A stretch of 64,000 nt of DNA from JAIBBG01 sp031417525 (GTDB taxonomy: Bacteria > Bacteroidota > Bacteroidia > Flavobacteriales_D > Sanyastnellaceae). Below, in pieces: positions 8,838 through 18,120 of the stretch (positions are counted from its first letter, which is position 1; every line of letters begins with the position of its first letter). Below the pieces are notes generated by a model that made no database searches, had not been told where the DNA came from, and saw only the letters and a program-made list of their open reading frames with translations. A program made the position numbers and the translations under genes. Where the stretch lies: contig JANOVT010000332.1 of assembly GCA_031417525.1 (NCBI GenBank), positions 31,215-95,214 on the forward strand. Reading direction: 5' to 3'.

Positions 8838-11255
8838 TTACTTCTTCCCTGCGCTCTTCTTTTTCGCGGGAGCTCTCTTCTTCGCCGGAGCTTTTTTAGC
8901 AGGAGCTTTTTTCGCTGAAGCCTTTTTGGCTGCAGCTTTTGCAAGCGCTGCTTTTTTCTTCGGTGAAGGATTGGCGTCTTGTTCTTCAATCGCAGCAAGT
9001 ACATCCGAAATAGTGATTGTTTTCGGATCAGCGCCTTTGGGCAACTTGTAATTTTCTTTTTCCTTCTTGATGTAAGGACCAAAACGCCCCTGAATCACTT
9101 GAATATCCGGATGGCTGTCAAACTTCTGAAGCAGGGCTGCATTCACACCGGCAATTTTATCTTCAATCAATTTAGTCGCACGTTCAATTTCAATGGTGAA
9201 TGGATCATCGCCTTCTTTCGGACGAAGACTCACGAACATGCTTCCCCATTTCACAAACGGACCGAATCTTCCGAGAGCGGCCGTTACAGACTGACCCTGA
9301 TATTCACCGACCAGACGAGGAAGATCGAAAAGTTTCATCGCTTCTTCCAGTGTGATATTTCCGATGCTTTGTCCCGCGCGCAGTGAGGCGAATTTTTTCT
9401 CTTCATCTTCACTTCCGCCCAATTGAACCACCGGACCAAAACGCGCAATACGAGCGATCACTGGCTTACCTGACTTGGGATCAATACCCAATTCACGCTC
9501 TCCGGATTGACGCTGTGCATTTTCCAAAGTCTCCAATACATTCTGATGAAAAGGATGATAAAACTTTTTCATCATGTCCTGCCATTGCAGTTTGCCCTCG
9601 GCAATTTCATCGAATTCCTCTTCCACATTTGCTGTGAAAGCATAATCAAGAATGACCGGAAATTGATCTACCAAAAAATCATTCACCACAATTCCGATAT
9701 CTGTTGGGAAGAGTTTGTTCTTCTCTGCTCCGGTAAATTCAGATTTCGTTTCAGCGGTGATATTCGGGGTGCGCAAAGTGATCACTTCGTATTTCCTTTC
9801 CACTCCATCCTTATCTTTTTTCTCGATGTACTCGCGATTCTGAATCGTCGAAATAGTTGGAGCATAAGTAGAAGGTCGGCCGATACCAAGTTCTTCCAAT
9901 CGCTTTACCAAAGCAGCTTCCGAATAACGTGTCGGCTTTTGGGTAAAACTTTGTGTGGCAATCATTTCAGCCAGTTTCAATTTCTGACCAACGGTCAGAG
10001 GCGGCAACATGCCACTTCCACCCTCTTCGTTTTCTTCATCATCCGAACTTTCGATATAGACTTTCAAAAACCCATCGAATTTGATCACTTCACCTTTAGC
10101 GAGCAGCACATCACTCATTGTGCTGATGCCCACTGTGGCAGTTGTTTTTTCGAGTTCAGCATCCGCCATTTGGGAAGCGATGGTTCTTTTCCAGATCAAC
10201 TCATACAGACGTTGTTCATCTCTTTCACCATCTACTTGTGAAACAGCAATATCTGTCGGGCGGATTGCTTCGTGAGCTTCCTGAGCGCCTTTGCTTTTAT
10301 TTGTGAACTGGCGTGTTTTGCTGTAGTGTGCACCAAAACTATTTGTGATCGCTTGTTTCGCGGAGTCGAGTGCAAAATCAGAGAGATTCACACTGTCTGT
10401 TCTCATGTAAGTGATCTTTCCACTTTCGTACAATCGCTGCGCAACAACCATCGTTTTAGAAACGCTGAAACCCAATTTTCGTGATGCTTCCTGTTGAAGG
10501 GTTGAAGTTGTGAATGGCGCTGCCGGTGTTCGTTTGGCAGGCTTTGTTTCTATGTTGGTGATGCTAAATTCAGCACCATTTGCTTTGGACAAAAATTCAT
10601 TTGCCTCGGCAGATTCTTTGAGTTTTCTGTTGAGGTCTGCTTTTAAAATGGCAGAACCCAGATCAAAATTTCCACGCACATTATAATAAGAGGAGGCGAG
10701 GAATTTTTCAATTTCGCGTTCACGTTCGACGATAATTCTCACTGCCACGCTTTGAACACGACCGGCAGAAAGACCACCTTTTACTTTTTTCCATAAAACC
10801 GGAGAAAGTTCAAAACCTACCAACCTGTCGAGTACACGACGCGCCTGCTGAGCGTTGACCAGATCGATATCGATGGTCCGTGGATGATCAATCGCAGCCT
10901 GGATGGCCTTTTTGGTAATCTCGTGAAAAACGATTCGTTTGGTGTCTTTGATGGAAAGACCGAGAGCTTCCGCAAGGTGCCATGAGATGGCTTCTCCCTC
11001 GCGGTCCTCATCCGTTGCGAGCCAAACGTGTTCCGCTTTTGCTGCCAGCTTTTTCAGTTCGTTGATGACGTCCTGTTTGTCGGCCGACACTTCATACACT
11101 GGAACAAAACCCTTTTCGATATTGATGGCGACATCACTTTTCGGCAGATCTCTCACGTGTCCATAACTGCTTTTCACGATAAAATCCTTCCCAAGGTATC
11201 CTTCGATGGTTTTTGCTTTTGCCGGTGACTCGACGATGACTAAATTCTTACTCAT
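8838..11255 (-). CDS. topA: DNA topoisomerase I
   Basis: The 805-residue type IA topoisomerase relaxes negative supercoils through a Tyr-DNA intermediate. Visible: Toprim start KNLVIVESPAKAKTIEGYLG, acidic motif TDEDREGE (81-88), active-site Tyr283 in ITYMRTDSVN, and ELGIGRPSTYAPTI. The C-terminal half has repeat modules built on GRFGPFVKWG and GRFGPYIKKE in place of Cys4 zinc fingers. The last 40 residues are a Lys/Ala/Pro-rich tail of AKKAPAKK type, histone-H1-like, probably for DNA contact. A TAnnTTTG element lies about 120 nt upstream. Confidence 0.97.
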   Translation of the reverse strand: MSKNLVIVESPAKAKTIEGYLGKDFIVKSSYGHVRDLPKSDVAINIEKGFVPVYEVSADKQDVINELKKLAAKAEHVWLATDEDREGEAISWHLAEALGLSIKDTKRIVFHEITKKAIQAAIDHPRTIDIDLVNAQQARRVLDRLVGFELSPVLWKKVKGGLSAGRVQSVAVRIIVEREREIEKFLASSYYNVRGNFDLGSAILKADLNRKLKESAEANEFLSKANGAEFSITNIETKPAKRTPAAPFTTSTLQQEASRKLGFSVSKTMVVAQRLYESGKITYMRTDSVNLSDFALDSAKQAITNSFGAHYSKTRQFTNKSKGAQEAHEAIRPTDIAVSQVDGERDEQRLYELIWKRTIASQMADAELEKTTATVGISTMSDVLLAKGEVIKFDGFLKVYIESSDDEENEEGGSGMLPPLTVGQKLKLAEMIATQSFTQKPTRYSEAALVKRLEELGIGRPSTYAPTISTIQNREYIEKKDKDGVERKYEVITLRTPNITAETKSEFTGAEKNKLFPTDIGIVVNDFLVDQFPVILDYAFTANVEEEFDEIAEGKLQWQDMMKKFYHPFHQNVLETLENAQRQSGERELGIDPKSGKPVIARIARFGPVVQLGGSEDEEKKFASLRAGQSIGNITLEEAMKLFDLPRLVGEYQGQSVTAALGRFGPFVKWGSMFVSLRPKEGDDPFTIEIERATKLIEDKIAGVNAALLQKFDSHPDIQVIQGRFGPYIKKEKENYKLPKGADPKTITISDVLAAIEEQDANPSPKKKAALAKAAAKKASAKKAPAKKAPAKKRAPAKKKSAGKK

Positions 11256-11570
11256 TCCTGGTTTTACGTATTTCGATTGTACCGCCTTTTCTAAATAAAA
11301 AAGCGATCAATCAGCTATTAATCTGAACGCCGAAAGTAATCTTTTGGTTCTATTGGCGCTTCCTGATTTAAAAGCGGCAAATGTATGGGGTGAAAAAATT
11401 AATCTTCCAAATACCAGTTTTAGCAAGTATCACAATGACCGAAAATGAGAATCCAGATCACAAACTAAATCTGCAATTTGTTGTCGGATGGTGTAATTTA
11501 GTGTCTTCAAAAGCTTGAGATATGTTTTGCTTAATAATTCCTCTGACATTAAAAATAAGCTCGCATAAAT
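11256..11570. other. Intergenic region between divergent topA and a T9SS cargo gene
   Basis: 315 nt without a gene. It holds the putative topA promoter (11378-11411). A minus-strand reading frame that overlaps the start of the next gene looks like a chance opening: it has no recognisable domain and runs antisense to a secreted protein. No clear promoter for the plus-strand gene and no hairpin terminator were seen. Confidence 0.6.
11378..11411 (-). promoter_or_regulatory. Putative topA promoter
   Basis: Minus strand: TTTG at 11408-11411 and a perfect TAnnTTTG box (TACATTTG) at 11378-11385, with a 22-nt spacer at the long end for Bacteroidota promoters. The predicted start near 11371 gives a leader of about 115 nt. 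Confidence 0.5.
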
Positions 11571-13070
11571 ATGAAACAATACATCATCACAGCAAGTTTG
11601 ATATTGTTTCTTCATTCCTTGGCGAGTAGTCAGAACTGGCGATTGTTTACTAATCAAAAACTCAATTTTCAAAAGAATTTCAGTGGCCAAATCAATGAAC
11701 AAATTCAAATTGATTCTATTTCCGTTTTAGGAGGTGATTCGATCTTTCACTTCAACAGGATATTTGTTGAATCAGGAATTTCATTTCCTGAAATATCATG
11801 TTGCAATGATTGTTATGGTGTGAATGGTCAGCCTGGTTTTCTCGGTTTGGACTATACAAAGCTTGGAGACGGCAATTCAAAACTGCATTTTTCTGGTTAT
11901 GATTTATTTCTTGTAACCAATATGGAACCAGGAATTTCCTTTGAATACAATTCAATGACACAAGATTCCGCAAGAGTGGATTCGGTTGGGTTTGAATCGT
12001 TTCTAGGCCTGGAGGATTCGGTCAAATATATTTCGACTGATAATTTTGATTCTTTTGCTATCACAAAATCTCATGGCTTACTTCGCTGTCAATTAGGGTG
12101 GAATGTATACAGTCTATTTGGAATCCAGGGAACCGATATTGGTGAATCACTTCCGGTTTTCAATGATTTTTTTGGCTATTTACCCGGCGACAGTTTGCAA
12201 TACAGGTTTACATCATCTTATTTTGATCCCAATGGAGTTTCGAACTATTGTGGACATTTGAGAATTGTTATTGATTCTGTTAACCAGATCGCGGACCAAA
12301 GGCATCTTCATTGCCATTCCAACTACATTAATTCATACAACGAGCAATTTGGACCAACACACTATGGCGAAATGGTTTTCTCCGATTCAATCATTGACTT
12401 GTTTGACAATGCCTATCCGGGTATGCTTTTTCCTGCCGGATTCACAACAGGAATAGTCACACAAATTTTCATTGACTACGGTGAAGAAGATCCCTTATTT
12501 CTAAACCTCCATTCTCTTATGCGGCCAATCAGGGAGGACAATGGAACGTATAATTATGAATTCGCCGCGGACATTTATTCTGCCACTGATAACTCGGTCA
12601 ACCAATTTGGATATATACAATCTGACATCATCCCATCTGCTTTTTACAGTTGTTCATACAATCAATGCGCGGCTAACGAACTAATGTCAAATGCATTTCA
12701 ACTTACTCAGAACTTTGGTTTCACCTATCAGGAATTTTACATTTTCGAACATGGAGGTACGCGTGAGCTCGTTGCTTGCAGGAAAGGTGAACACCATTTT
12801 GGAGATTTCTCGGTATTTGATTGCTCATTGGGCGTTGAAGATATGTTGCTGACTTTTCAAGTTTATCCCAATCCATCAGATGAATATGTAAAAATTCACG
12901 GTCTTCAAAAAATTAATCTTCAGATTCAATTATTAGATGTGACGGGCAATTGCATCAGGCAATTCAAAAATTCAGATACCAATCTTGAAATAGATACAAG
13001 CGACCTTTCATCAGGACTATACTTTATTACAATCCCAGGTTATCAGGCAAAACGCCTCATCAAGAACTGA
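11571..13070 (+). CDS. Secreted protein with C-terminal T9SS type A sorting domain
   Basis: The 499-residue protein has a signal peptide (MKQYIITASLILFLHSLASS) and a C-terminal sorting domain from about residue 425: VYPNPSDEYVKIHG, LLDVTGN, LSSGLYFI, ending in a basic KRLIKN. The sorting domain marks it for export by the T9SS encoded nearby. The 400 residues between show no domain I recognise; they include a paired-cysteine segment SCCNDCYG near residue 76. Codon use is more AT-rich than the genes on either side, so it may be a recent or fast-evolving acquisition. Confidence 0.88.
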   Translation: MKQYIITASLILFLHSLASSQNWRLFTNQKLNFQKNFSGQINEQIQIDSISVLGGDSIFHFNRIFVESGISFPEISCCNDCYGVNGQPGFLGLDYTKLGDGNSKLHFSGYDLFLVTNMEPGISFEYNSMTQDSARVDSVGFESFLGLEDSVKYISTDNFDSFAITKSHGLLRCQLGWNVYSLFGIQGTDIGESLPVFNDFFGYLPGDSLQYRFTSSYFDPNGVSNYCGHLRIVIDSVNQIADQRHLHCHSNYINSYNEQFGPTHYGEMVFSDSIIDLFDNAYPGMLFPAGFTTGIVTQIFIDYGEEDPLFLNLHSLMRPIREDNGTYNYEFAADIYSATDNSVNQFGYIQSDIIPSAFYSCSYNQCAANELMSNAFQLTQNFGFTYQEFYIFEHGGTRELVACRKGEHHFGDFSVFDCSLGVEDMLLTFQVYPNPSDEYVKIHGLQKINLQIQLLDVTGNCIRQFKNSDTNLEIDTSDLSSGLYFITIPGYQAKRLIKN

Positions 13071-13158
13071 CAATTTATCTGCCTTTCAGTAATTTCCAAT
13101 TGATCGTCCGTAAATTCGCGCCTCCAGTAATTATTCATTTTCAAAACAGCCAAACACT

Positions 13159-14646
13159 GTGGAAGAAAAAACCATCGACGAAACCCGACAGGGTGAATAC
13201 CTTATGTTTCCCGAAGTTCAGGGCATTGAGGTCAATCCAATCAAAAAGAACCGAAAACTTCTGCTGGAGAGCTATGGCTGTCAGATGAATTTTTCCGACA
13301 GCGAAATTGTGGCCAGTATCCTCGCAAAGGAAGGATTTACGACTACACGCGATGCAGAAGAAGCTGATCTCGTGTTGCTCAATACCTGCGCCATCCGCGA
13401 CAATGCAGAGCTCAAAATCCGCAGCCGCCTCAATTTTTTGCGGTCCATCAAAAAGCGCAGACCTGAAATGACCATTGGTGTGTTGGGCTGCATGGCAGAA
13501 AGACTTCGTGAAAAATTAATGGAGCAGGAACGACTTGTGGATCTGGTTGTTGGTCCGGATGCGTATCGTGATCTCCCGAATCTCATCGAAAAACTCGAGA
13601 CAGGCCAGAAAGGCGTGAATGTTTTGCTGAGCCGCGAAGAAACCTATGCGGAAATCACTCCGGTTCGATTGAACGGCAATGGCATCAACGCGTTTATTTC
13701 TATCATGCGGGGATGTGACAATATGTGTTCCTTCTGTGTGGTGCCATTTACCAGAGGACGCGAAAGAAGTCGCGATCCATTTTCAATTGTCAAAGAAGCC
13801 AAAGAAGTTTTTGAACTCGGCTATCGTGAAGTTACGCTTCTTGGTCAGAATGTCGACTCTTACAAATGGAGACCAACAATAGAAACAACAGAAATTTCAG
13901 ATATAAAAAGTGAAACTCCACCGGTCAGTTTCGCACAACTACTCGAGATGGTTGCACTGGTCAGTCCTGATTTGCTGGTGCGCTATTCCACATCACACCC
14001 TAAAGACATGACGGATGACGTGCTGTATGTGATGGCGAAATATGACAATATCTGTAAGTATGTTCACCTACCAGTGCAAAGTGGAAATAGTGCGGTATTG
14101 AAAAGGATGAATCGCGGTTATGATCGCGAATGGTATTTGGATCGTATTGCAGCGATTCGACGGATTATGCCGGATTGTGCTATCTCAACAGATATCATCA
14201 CTGGATTTTGTGGTGAAACAGAAGAAGAACACCAGGATACCCTTTCTCTGATGAAAGAAGTCAGTTACGAGATGACGTATATGTTTAAGTATTCTGAACG
14301 TCCGAAAACTTTAGCGGAAAGGAAATACGATGATGATGTTCCGGAGGAAGTGAAATCCAGAAGGCTTCAAGAAATCATCGATGTTCATCTTGCCAATGCG
14401 ACGATTCAAACCAAAAAATACATTGGCTATTCGCAGCGCGTGCTGATAGAAGGCGTTTCAAAAAAATCAGAAGACTATTACTACGGCCGCAATTCTCAAA
14501 GCATTGTAGTTGTATTTCCCAAAGGCGAGGGATACCAGCCCGGAGACTTTGTAGACGTTATGACAACTGATTCAACGGCAGTGACTCTCATCGGAAATGT
14601 TTTAAAAGTCTATCCGCGTCCCACTATTAACGAACCATCTTTGTAG
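13159..14646 (+). CDS. miaB: tRNA-2-methylthio-N6-dimethylallyladenosine synthase MiaB
   Basis: The 495-residue radical-SAM methylthiotransferase adds the 2-methylthio group to i6A37 of tRNA. The N-terminal MTTase domain has its three cluster cysteines (Cys41 in SYGCQMNFSD, Cys77 in NTCAIR, Cys111 in GCMAER); the radical-SAM motif CDNMCSFC holds Cys186, Cys190 and Cys193; a TRAM domain ends the protein. The start is GTG; the N-terminus it gives (MEEKTIDETRQGE) resembles other Bacteroidota MiaB proteins, so I prefer it to the ATG at 13204. It opens the block that runs to groEL. Confidence 0.96.
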   Translation: MEEKTIDETRQGEYLMFPEVQGIEVNPIKKNRKLLLESYGCQMNFSDSEIVASILAKEGFTTTRDAEEADLVLLNTCAIRDNAELKIRSRLNFLRSIKKRRPEMTIGVLGCMAERLREKLMEQERLVDLVVGPDAYRDLPNLIEKLETGQKGVNVLLSREETYAEITPVRLNGNGINAFISIMRGCDNMCSFCVVPFTRGRERSRDPFSIVKEAKEVFELGYREVTLLGQNVDSYKWRPTIETTEISDIKSETPPVSFAQLLEMVALVSPDLLVRYSTSHPKDMTDDVLYVMAKYDNICKYVHLPVQSGNSAVLKRMNRGYDREWYLDRIAAIRRIMPDCAISTDIITGFCGETEEEHQDTLSLMKEVSYEMTYMFKYSERPKTLAERKYDDDVPEEVKSRRLQEIIDVHLANATIQTKKYIGYSQRVLIEGVSKKSEDYYYGRNSQSIVVVFPKGEGYQPGDFVDVMTTDSTAVTLIGNVLKVYPRPTINEPSL

Positions 14647-14653
14647 ACGAATC

Positions 14654-15895
14654 ATGGAGATCCGCACAGTTAAACAACGTTTTGAAATCATCGGTAATTC
14701 ACCGATGTTGAATCGTGCGCTTGACATCGCTGTTCAGGTGGCAGCAACGAATATGTCTGTTCTGATCAACGGAGAAAGTGGTACGGGTAAAGAGAATATT
14801 CCGAAAATTATACATGCATATAGTGCCAGAAAACACGCTCCATACATAGCTGTGAACTGCGGTGCGATTCCGGAAGGCACGATCGATAGTGAGTTATTTG
14901 GTCATGAAAAAGGATCATTTACCGGAGCAACCGATTCAAGAAAGGGATACTTTGAAGAAGCCAATGGAGGAACCATTTTTCTGGATGAGGTCGCCGAGTT
15001 GCCTTTGCAGACGCAGGTGAGATTGCTTCGTGTGTTGGAAACAGGAGAATACATCCGAGTAGGATCTTCCAAAGTGCAGAAGACCAATGTGCGCGTTGTA
15101 GCAGCCACGAATGTGGAATTCAGCAACGCGATCCGCAATGGGAAATTCAGAGAAGATCTTTATTACAGACTCAACCAGGTACCGGTTTATTTGCCGCCGT
15201 TGAGAGAACGCAGCGAAGACATTCCGATGCTTTTTGCCAAATTCACATCAGATTTTTCGGAGAAATACAAGATGCCGATTCTGACACTGACACCGGAGGC
15301 GATGGAATTGTTGGTTCATTATTCCTGGCCGGGAAATGTTCGACAGCTAAAAAACATTACAGAGCAGATCAATGTATTGGAACAGAATCGAACGATTTCA
15401 GCAGAAACGTTGCGATACTATTTACCTCATGAGGGCTTTGGTTCAAGCTCGCTTGTAGTTGCGAATAATACAGCGAATCAGCCGAATTTTTCAGAGCGTG
15501 AAATTTTATACAAGGTACTTTTCGACATGAAAAACGACCTGAACGATTTGAAGAAGCTGGTGACCGGCATGATTCAATCAGGTTCTGATTTCGCACATGA
15601 CTCTACGAATGCTGAATTGGTGCAGCGTGTGTTAGCAACGGACGGAGAAGTTCATTTTGATCCCGGAAGTCAGTCCAACTCAGGTTTGATTCGTTTGCCG
15701 CAAAAAAATGGACAAGCTTCAGGTGCTCCGCATATTGAAGTAGAAGAATCACTTTCGCTTCAGAGTTCCGAAAAAGATTTGATTGAAAAAGCGTTGAAGA
15801 AACATCGTAACAAAAGGAAGTATGCCGCAGAGGAATTGGGTATTTCTGAGCGAACACTTTATAGAAAAATCAAAGAATATAATTTGGTGAAGTAG
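14654..15895 (+). CDS. Sigma-54-dependent transcriptional activator without receiver domain
   Basis: The 413-residue bacterial enhancer-binding protein starts directly with its AAA+ domain: Walker A GESGTGKE (40-47), the sigma-54 contact loop GSFTGA (87-92), Walker B GGTIFLDEV (105-113), and FREDLYYRLNQV. A Fis-type helix-turn-helix ends it (ELGISERTLYRKIKEYNLVK). There is no N-terminal sensor or receiver domain, so control must come from level, partner proteins or the roughly 100-residue linker. It lies 8 nt after miaB, a conserved arrangement in the phylum. Confidence 0.94.
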   Translation: MEIRTVKQRFEIIGNSPMLNRALDIAVQVAATNMSVLINGESGTGKENIPKIIHAYSARKHAPYIAVNCGAIPEGTIDSELFGHEKGSFTGATDSRKGYFEEANGGTIFLDEVAELPLQTQVRLLRVLETGEYIRVGSSKVQKTNVRVVAATNVEFSNAIRNGKFREDLYYRLNQVPVYLPPLRERSEDIPMLFAKFTSDFSEKYKMPILTLTPEAMELLVHYSWPGNVRQLKNITEQINVLEQNRTISAETLRYYLPHEGFGSSSLVVANNTANQPNFSEREILYKVLFDMKNDLNDLKKLVTGMIQSGSDFAHDSTNAELVQRVLATDGEVHFDPGSQSNSGLIRLPQKNGQASGAPHIEVEESLSLQSSEKDLIEKALKKHRNKRKYAAEELGISERTLYRKIKEYNLVK

Positions 15896-15942
15896 AAAAT
15901 TTTCGCCTGAAAAAAGCCGTTACTCAGCGCACATCAGCAGAA

Positions 15943-16443
15943 TTGAAACCGTTTGTTTACATACTTTTTACTGCAACTATCTTTAGTGGATGCCGGTTTT
16001 ATTCCTTTACCGGAGGACAATTCAGTGGTGCAAAAACTTTTTCAGTTGACTACTTTAAACCACAAACCGGCATGGCCACGCCGCTTTATGCGCAGCGACT
16101 TACCGAGTCGATGAAGGATTTATTGTTGTCACAGAGTCCGCTCAAGTTGGCGGAAAAAGATGGTGACCTGCAGTATTCAGGAATGATCACAGACTACATG
16201 ACTGCGCCAGTTGCAATTCAATCGGGTGCTGCAGAAACCGCATCACTGAATCGTTTGACCATTACCGTCAAAGTGAAATATGAAAATGTTTTAGAACCTG
16301 AGTTGGGTTTTGACAAAACTTTTACGAAATATGCTGACTTCGATGCCAATCAGGATTTGTTTAGTATAGAAGAAAGTTTGTGGAAACTCATCAATGATCA
16401 GTTGACACAGGAATTGTATAATGCGAGTGTAGGAAATTGGTAA
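15943..16443 (+). CDS. lptE: LptE-like LPS-assembly lipoprotein
   Basis: The 166-residue protein has an unusual TTG start and a lipoprotein signal (IFSGC, lipidation at Cys17) followed by RFYSFTGGQFSGAKTFSV, the start seen in Bacteroidota LptE. LptE plugs the LptD barrel that delivers LPS to the cell surface. The gene is 47 nt after the sigma-54 activator and 27 nt before a TPR gene, in the standard Bacteroidota order. Low sequence conservation means the call rests partly on context. Confidence 0.82.
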   Translation: MKPFVYILFTATIFSGCRFYSFTGGQFSGAKTFSVDYFKPQTGMATPLYAQRLTESMKDLLLSQSPLKLAEKDGDLQYSGMITDYMTAPVAIQSGAAETASLNRLTITVKVKYENVLEPELGFDKTFTKYADFDANQDLFSIEESLWKLINDQLTQELYNASVGNW

Positions 16444-16470
16444 TAATATTCAGATAGATCATATATAGAA

Positions 16471-17631
16471 TTGGATAAATACAGCATCGATAAAATCATA
16501 GAAAATCCGGAATTGCTGATGCAACTGGAGATGGAAGAGTTGGGGAAAATTTCCAACCAGTTTCCTTATTTCGGTGCTGCACAGATCATTCTTGCGCGAG
16601 CTTATCAGCAGCGAGGTGACTATCGGTATACTGATCAATTGCATCAGGCAGCAGTTTATGCGAATGACCGGCATGTTCTATACAATTGGGTTAAAAAGTC
16701 ATCGGGAACTTTTTCTGAACCACAAGCTCACGATCAAATAGAACAAGCGATTGAAGGGCGCGTTGAAGTTGAGACCACTTCTCCGCAAGTCATAACACCT
16801 TCCGCGGAAATTATCATTGAAAATGGTTCGGAACTGGCAGCACTCATTCTGAATGACGACGAAAAGCTTCATGATGCTCCACAAGAAACGGAAAGAATTG
16901 CAAGTTCTGTTGCATCAATAATAGAAGTTGTTCCTGATATCATTCAGGAAGTTCAGGAAGAAACTGATCTTCCGAAGTTCGATATCTCGGCGATGGATCC
17001 TTTGCAACAGCAGATTCTGGTTGAAGCCTTGCACAGAAGTATGGAAGCTGAGGTGACACCGGAACATCCAATACTTGAAAGTGCAAACGATAAAAAGCAA
17101 CTTAGTGAAGAAGATCTGGAATCTCCAGACAGCAACAGCTACGCGGCCTGGATGTTGAAACGATCCAGGGCATTACATTTTGGAGATGATGCTGCGACAC
17201 GAAAAGTTGAAGAAGACATTCCGGCCGGAGCGCAGGACTGGATCAGAAAACCACAAGAGCCGAATACTGAAGCGTCAGAACGGGAGCAGGTAATTGATCC
17301 GCCTGCAATGCCTGCCAGCCTTTCACATGGTGTAAAAAGGATACAGGTATCAGATTCAAAATCACATCAGAAAGACCTGATCGATCGATTTATACAGCAC
17401 GAACCGAACATTTCGCGTGGCAAAATATCCGAGTATTCGGCTGGTAATATTGCCAAGGACAGTCTGGAAGAGGACTTTTCTATGGTCACCGAAACCATTG
17501 CTCAATTATTTGCGAAACAGGGCAAGTTTGACAAGGCCCGGAAGGCCTACCGAAAATTGATTGAGCTATATCCTGAAAAAAGTGTTTACTTTGCCGCCCA
17601 ATTAAAAAATTTAGATAAACTCAAAAAGTAA
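16471..17631 (+). CDS. Hypothetical protein with C-terminal TPR-like repeat
   Basis: A 386-residue cytosolic protein with a TTG start. The N-terminal third (MDKYSIDKIIENPELLMQLE, IILARAYQQRGDYRYTDQLHQAA) looks helical and TPR-like; the middle is acidic and low in complexity; the C-terminus has a clear TPR unit, IAQLFAKQGKFDKARKAYRKLIELYPEK. The same gene sits between lptE and secG in many Bacteroidota; its role is not known to me. It lies 6 nt before secG, so the two are cotranscribed. Confidence 0.85.
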   Translation: MDKYSIDKIIENPELLMQLEMEELGKISNQFPYFGAAQIILARAYQQRGDYRYTDQLHQAAVYANDRHVLYNWVKKSSGTFSEPQAHDQIEQAIEGRVEVETTSPQVITPSAEIIIENGSELAALILNDDEKLHDAPQETERIASSVASIIEVVPDIIQEVQEETDLPKFDISAMDPLQQQILVEALHRSMEAEVTPEHPILESANDKKQLSEEDLESPDSNSYAAWMLKRSRALHFGDDAATRKVEEDIPAGAQDWIRKPQEPNTEASEREQVIDPPAMPASLSHGVKRIQVSDSKSHQKDLIDRFIQHEPNISRGKISEYSAGNIAKDSLEEDFSMVTETIAQLFAKQGKFDKARKAYRKLIELYPEKSVYFAAQLKNLDKLKK

Positions 17632-17637
17632 TCAATC

Positions 17638-17949
17638 ATGGCATCGTTTATTGTGATATTAATCGTGATCGTGGCAGTCCTGTTGGGCATTGTAGTACTG
17701 GTTCAGAATCCGAAAGGTGGTGGACTGGCTGTAGGATTTCAGGGCACCACGCAGGTTGGCGGAGTTCAGCGCACAGCGGATTTCCTTGAAAAAGCTACCT
17801 GGTATCTAGCCATCGGACTTTTTGTTCTTTGTCTGATTTCAGCAAAATGGTATACCTCATCAACTATTCTGGATCAAGATTCAGCACCAGCTGGTACAGA
17901 GCAACCGGCAGACGCTACCGGAGACGGAACCACTCCAGACGGACAATAA
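17638..17949 (+). CDS. secG: Preprotein translocase subunit SecG
   Basis: A 103-residue protein with two transmembrane helices (about residues 3-21 and 54-72) around the SecG signature VQNPKGGGLAVGFQG, followed by a short Ala/Asp/Thr-rich tail. SecG is the small accessory subunit of the SecYEG channel that moves T9SS cargo and lipoproteins into the periplasm. It is the last gene before a strong terminator. Confidence 0.95.
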   Translation: MASFIVILIVIVAVLLGIVVLVQNPKGGGLAVGFQGTTQVGGVQRTADFLEKATWYLAIGLFVLCLISAKWYTSSTILDQDSAPAGTEQPADATGDGTTPDGQ

Positions 17950-17972
17950 AATTGACAGTATTCGAATAAGTT

Positions 17973-18007
17973 AATGTCAGTGTGTCGTACGCACTGACAT
18001 TTTTTTT
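17973..18007 (+). terminator. Rho-independent terminator after secG
   Basis: A 10-bp perfect stem (AATGTCAGTG with CACTGACATT) and a 9-nt loop are followed by a T run. It ends the miaB-secG unit and implies that groES has its own promoter. Confidence 0.9.
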
Positions 18008-18039
18008 GCGCTTACCTGACAAATTTTTCAGAAAAAATC

Positions 18040-18068
18040 TGCCAATAGCCCGTGGCACAATTGGTGAC
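18040..18068 (+). promoter_or_regulatory. Candidate groESL control region: nested inverted repeats and sigma-54-like half site
   Basis: TGCCA (18040-18044) and TGGCA (18053-18057) form a 5-bp inverted repeat; CCAAT (18042-18046) and ATTGG (18060-18064) form a second. TGGCAC at 18053-18058 matches the sigma-54 -24 element, but the bases where TTGCA is expected read GTGAC (18064-18068), so the -12 half is poor. No CIRCE element and no TAnnTTTG box were found upstream of groES. Confidence 0.3.
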
Positions 18069-18120
18069 TACGGGACGGCACATCAAAATTTTAAATTAAC
18101 CTTCTAAATAGATCATAAAC

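Noticed and set aside
11430..11708. 92-codon minus-strand reading frame over the start of the T9SS cargo gene
   Set aside because: Antisense to the signal peptide of a well-supported gene; no domain and no promoter seen.
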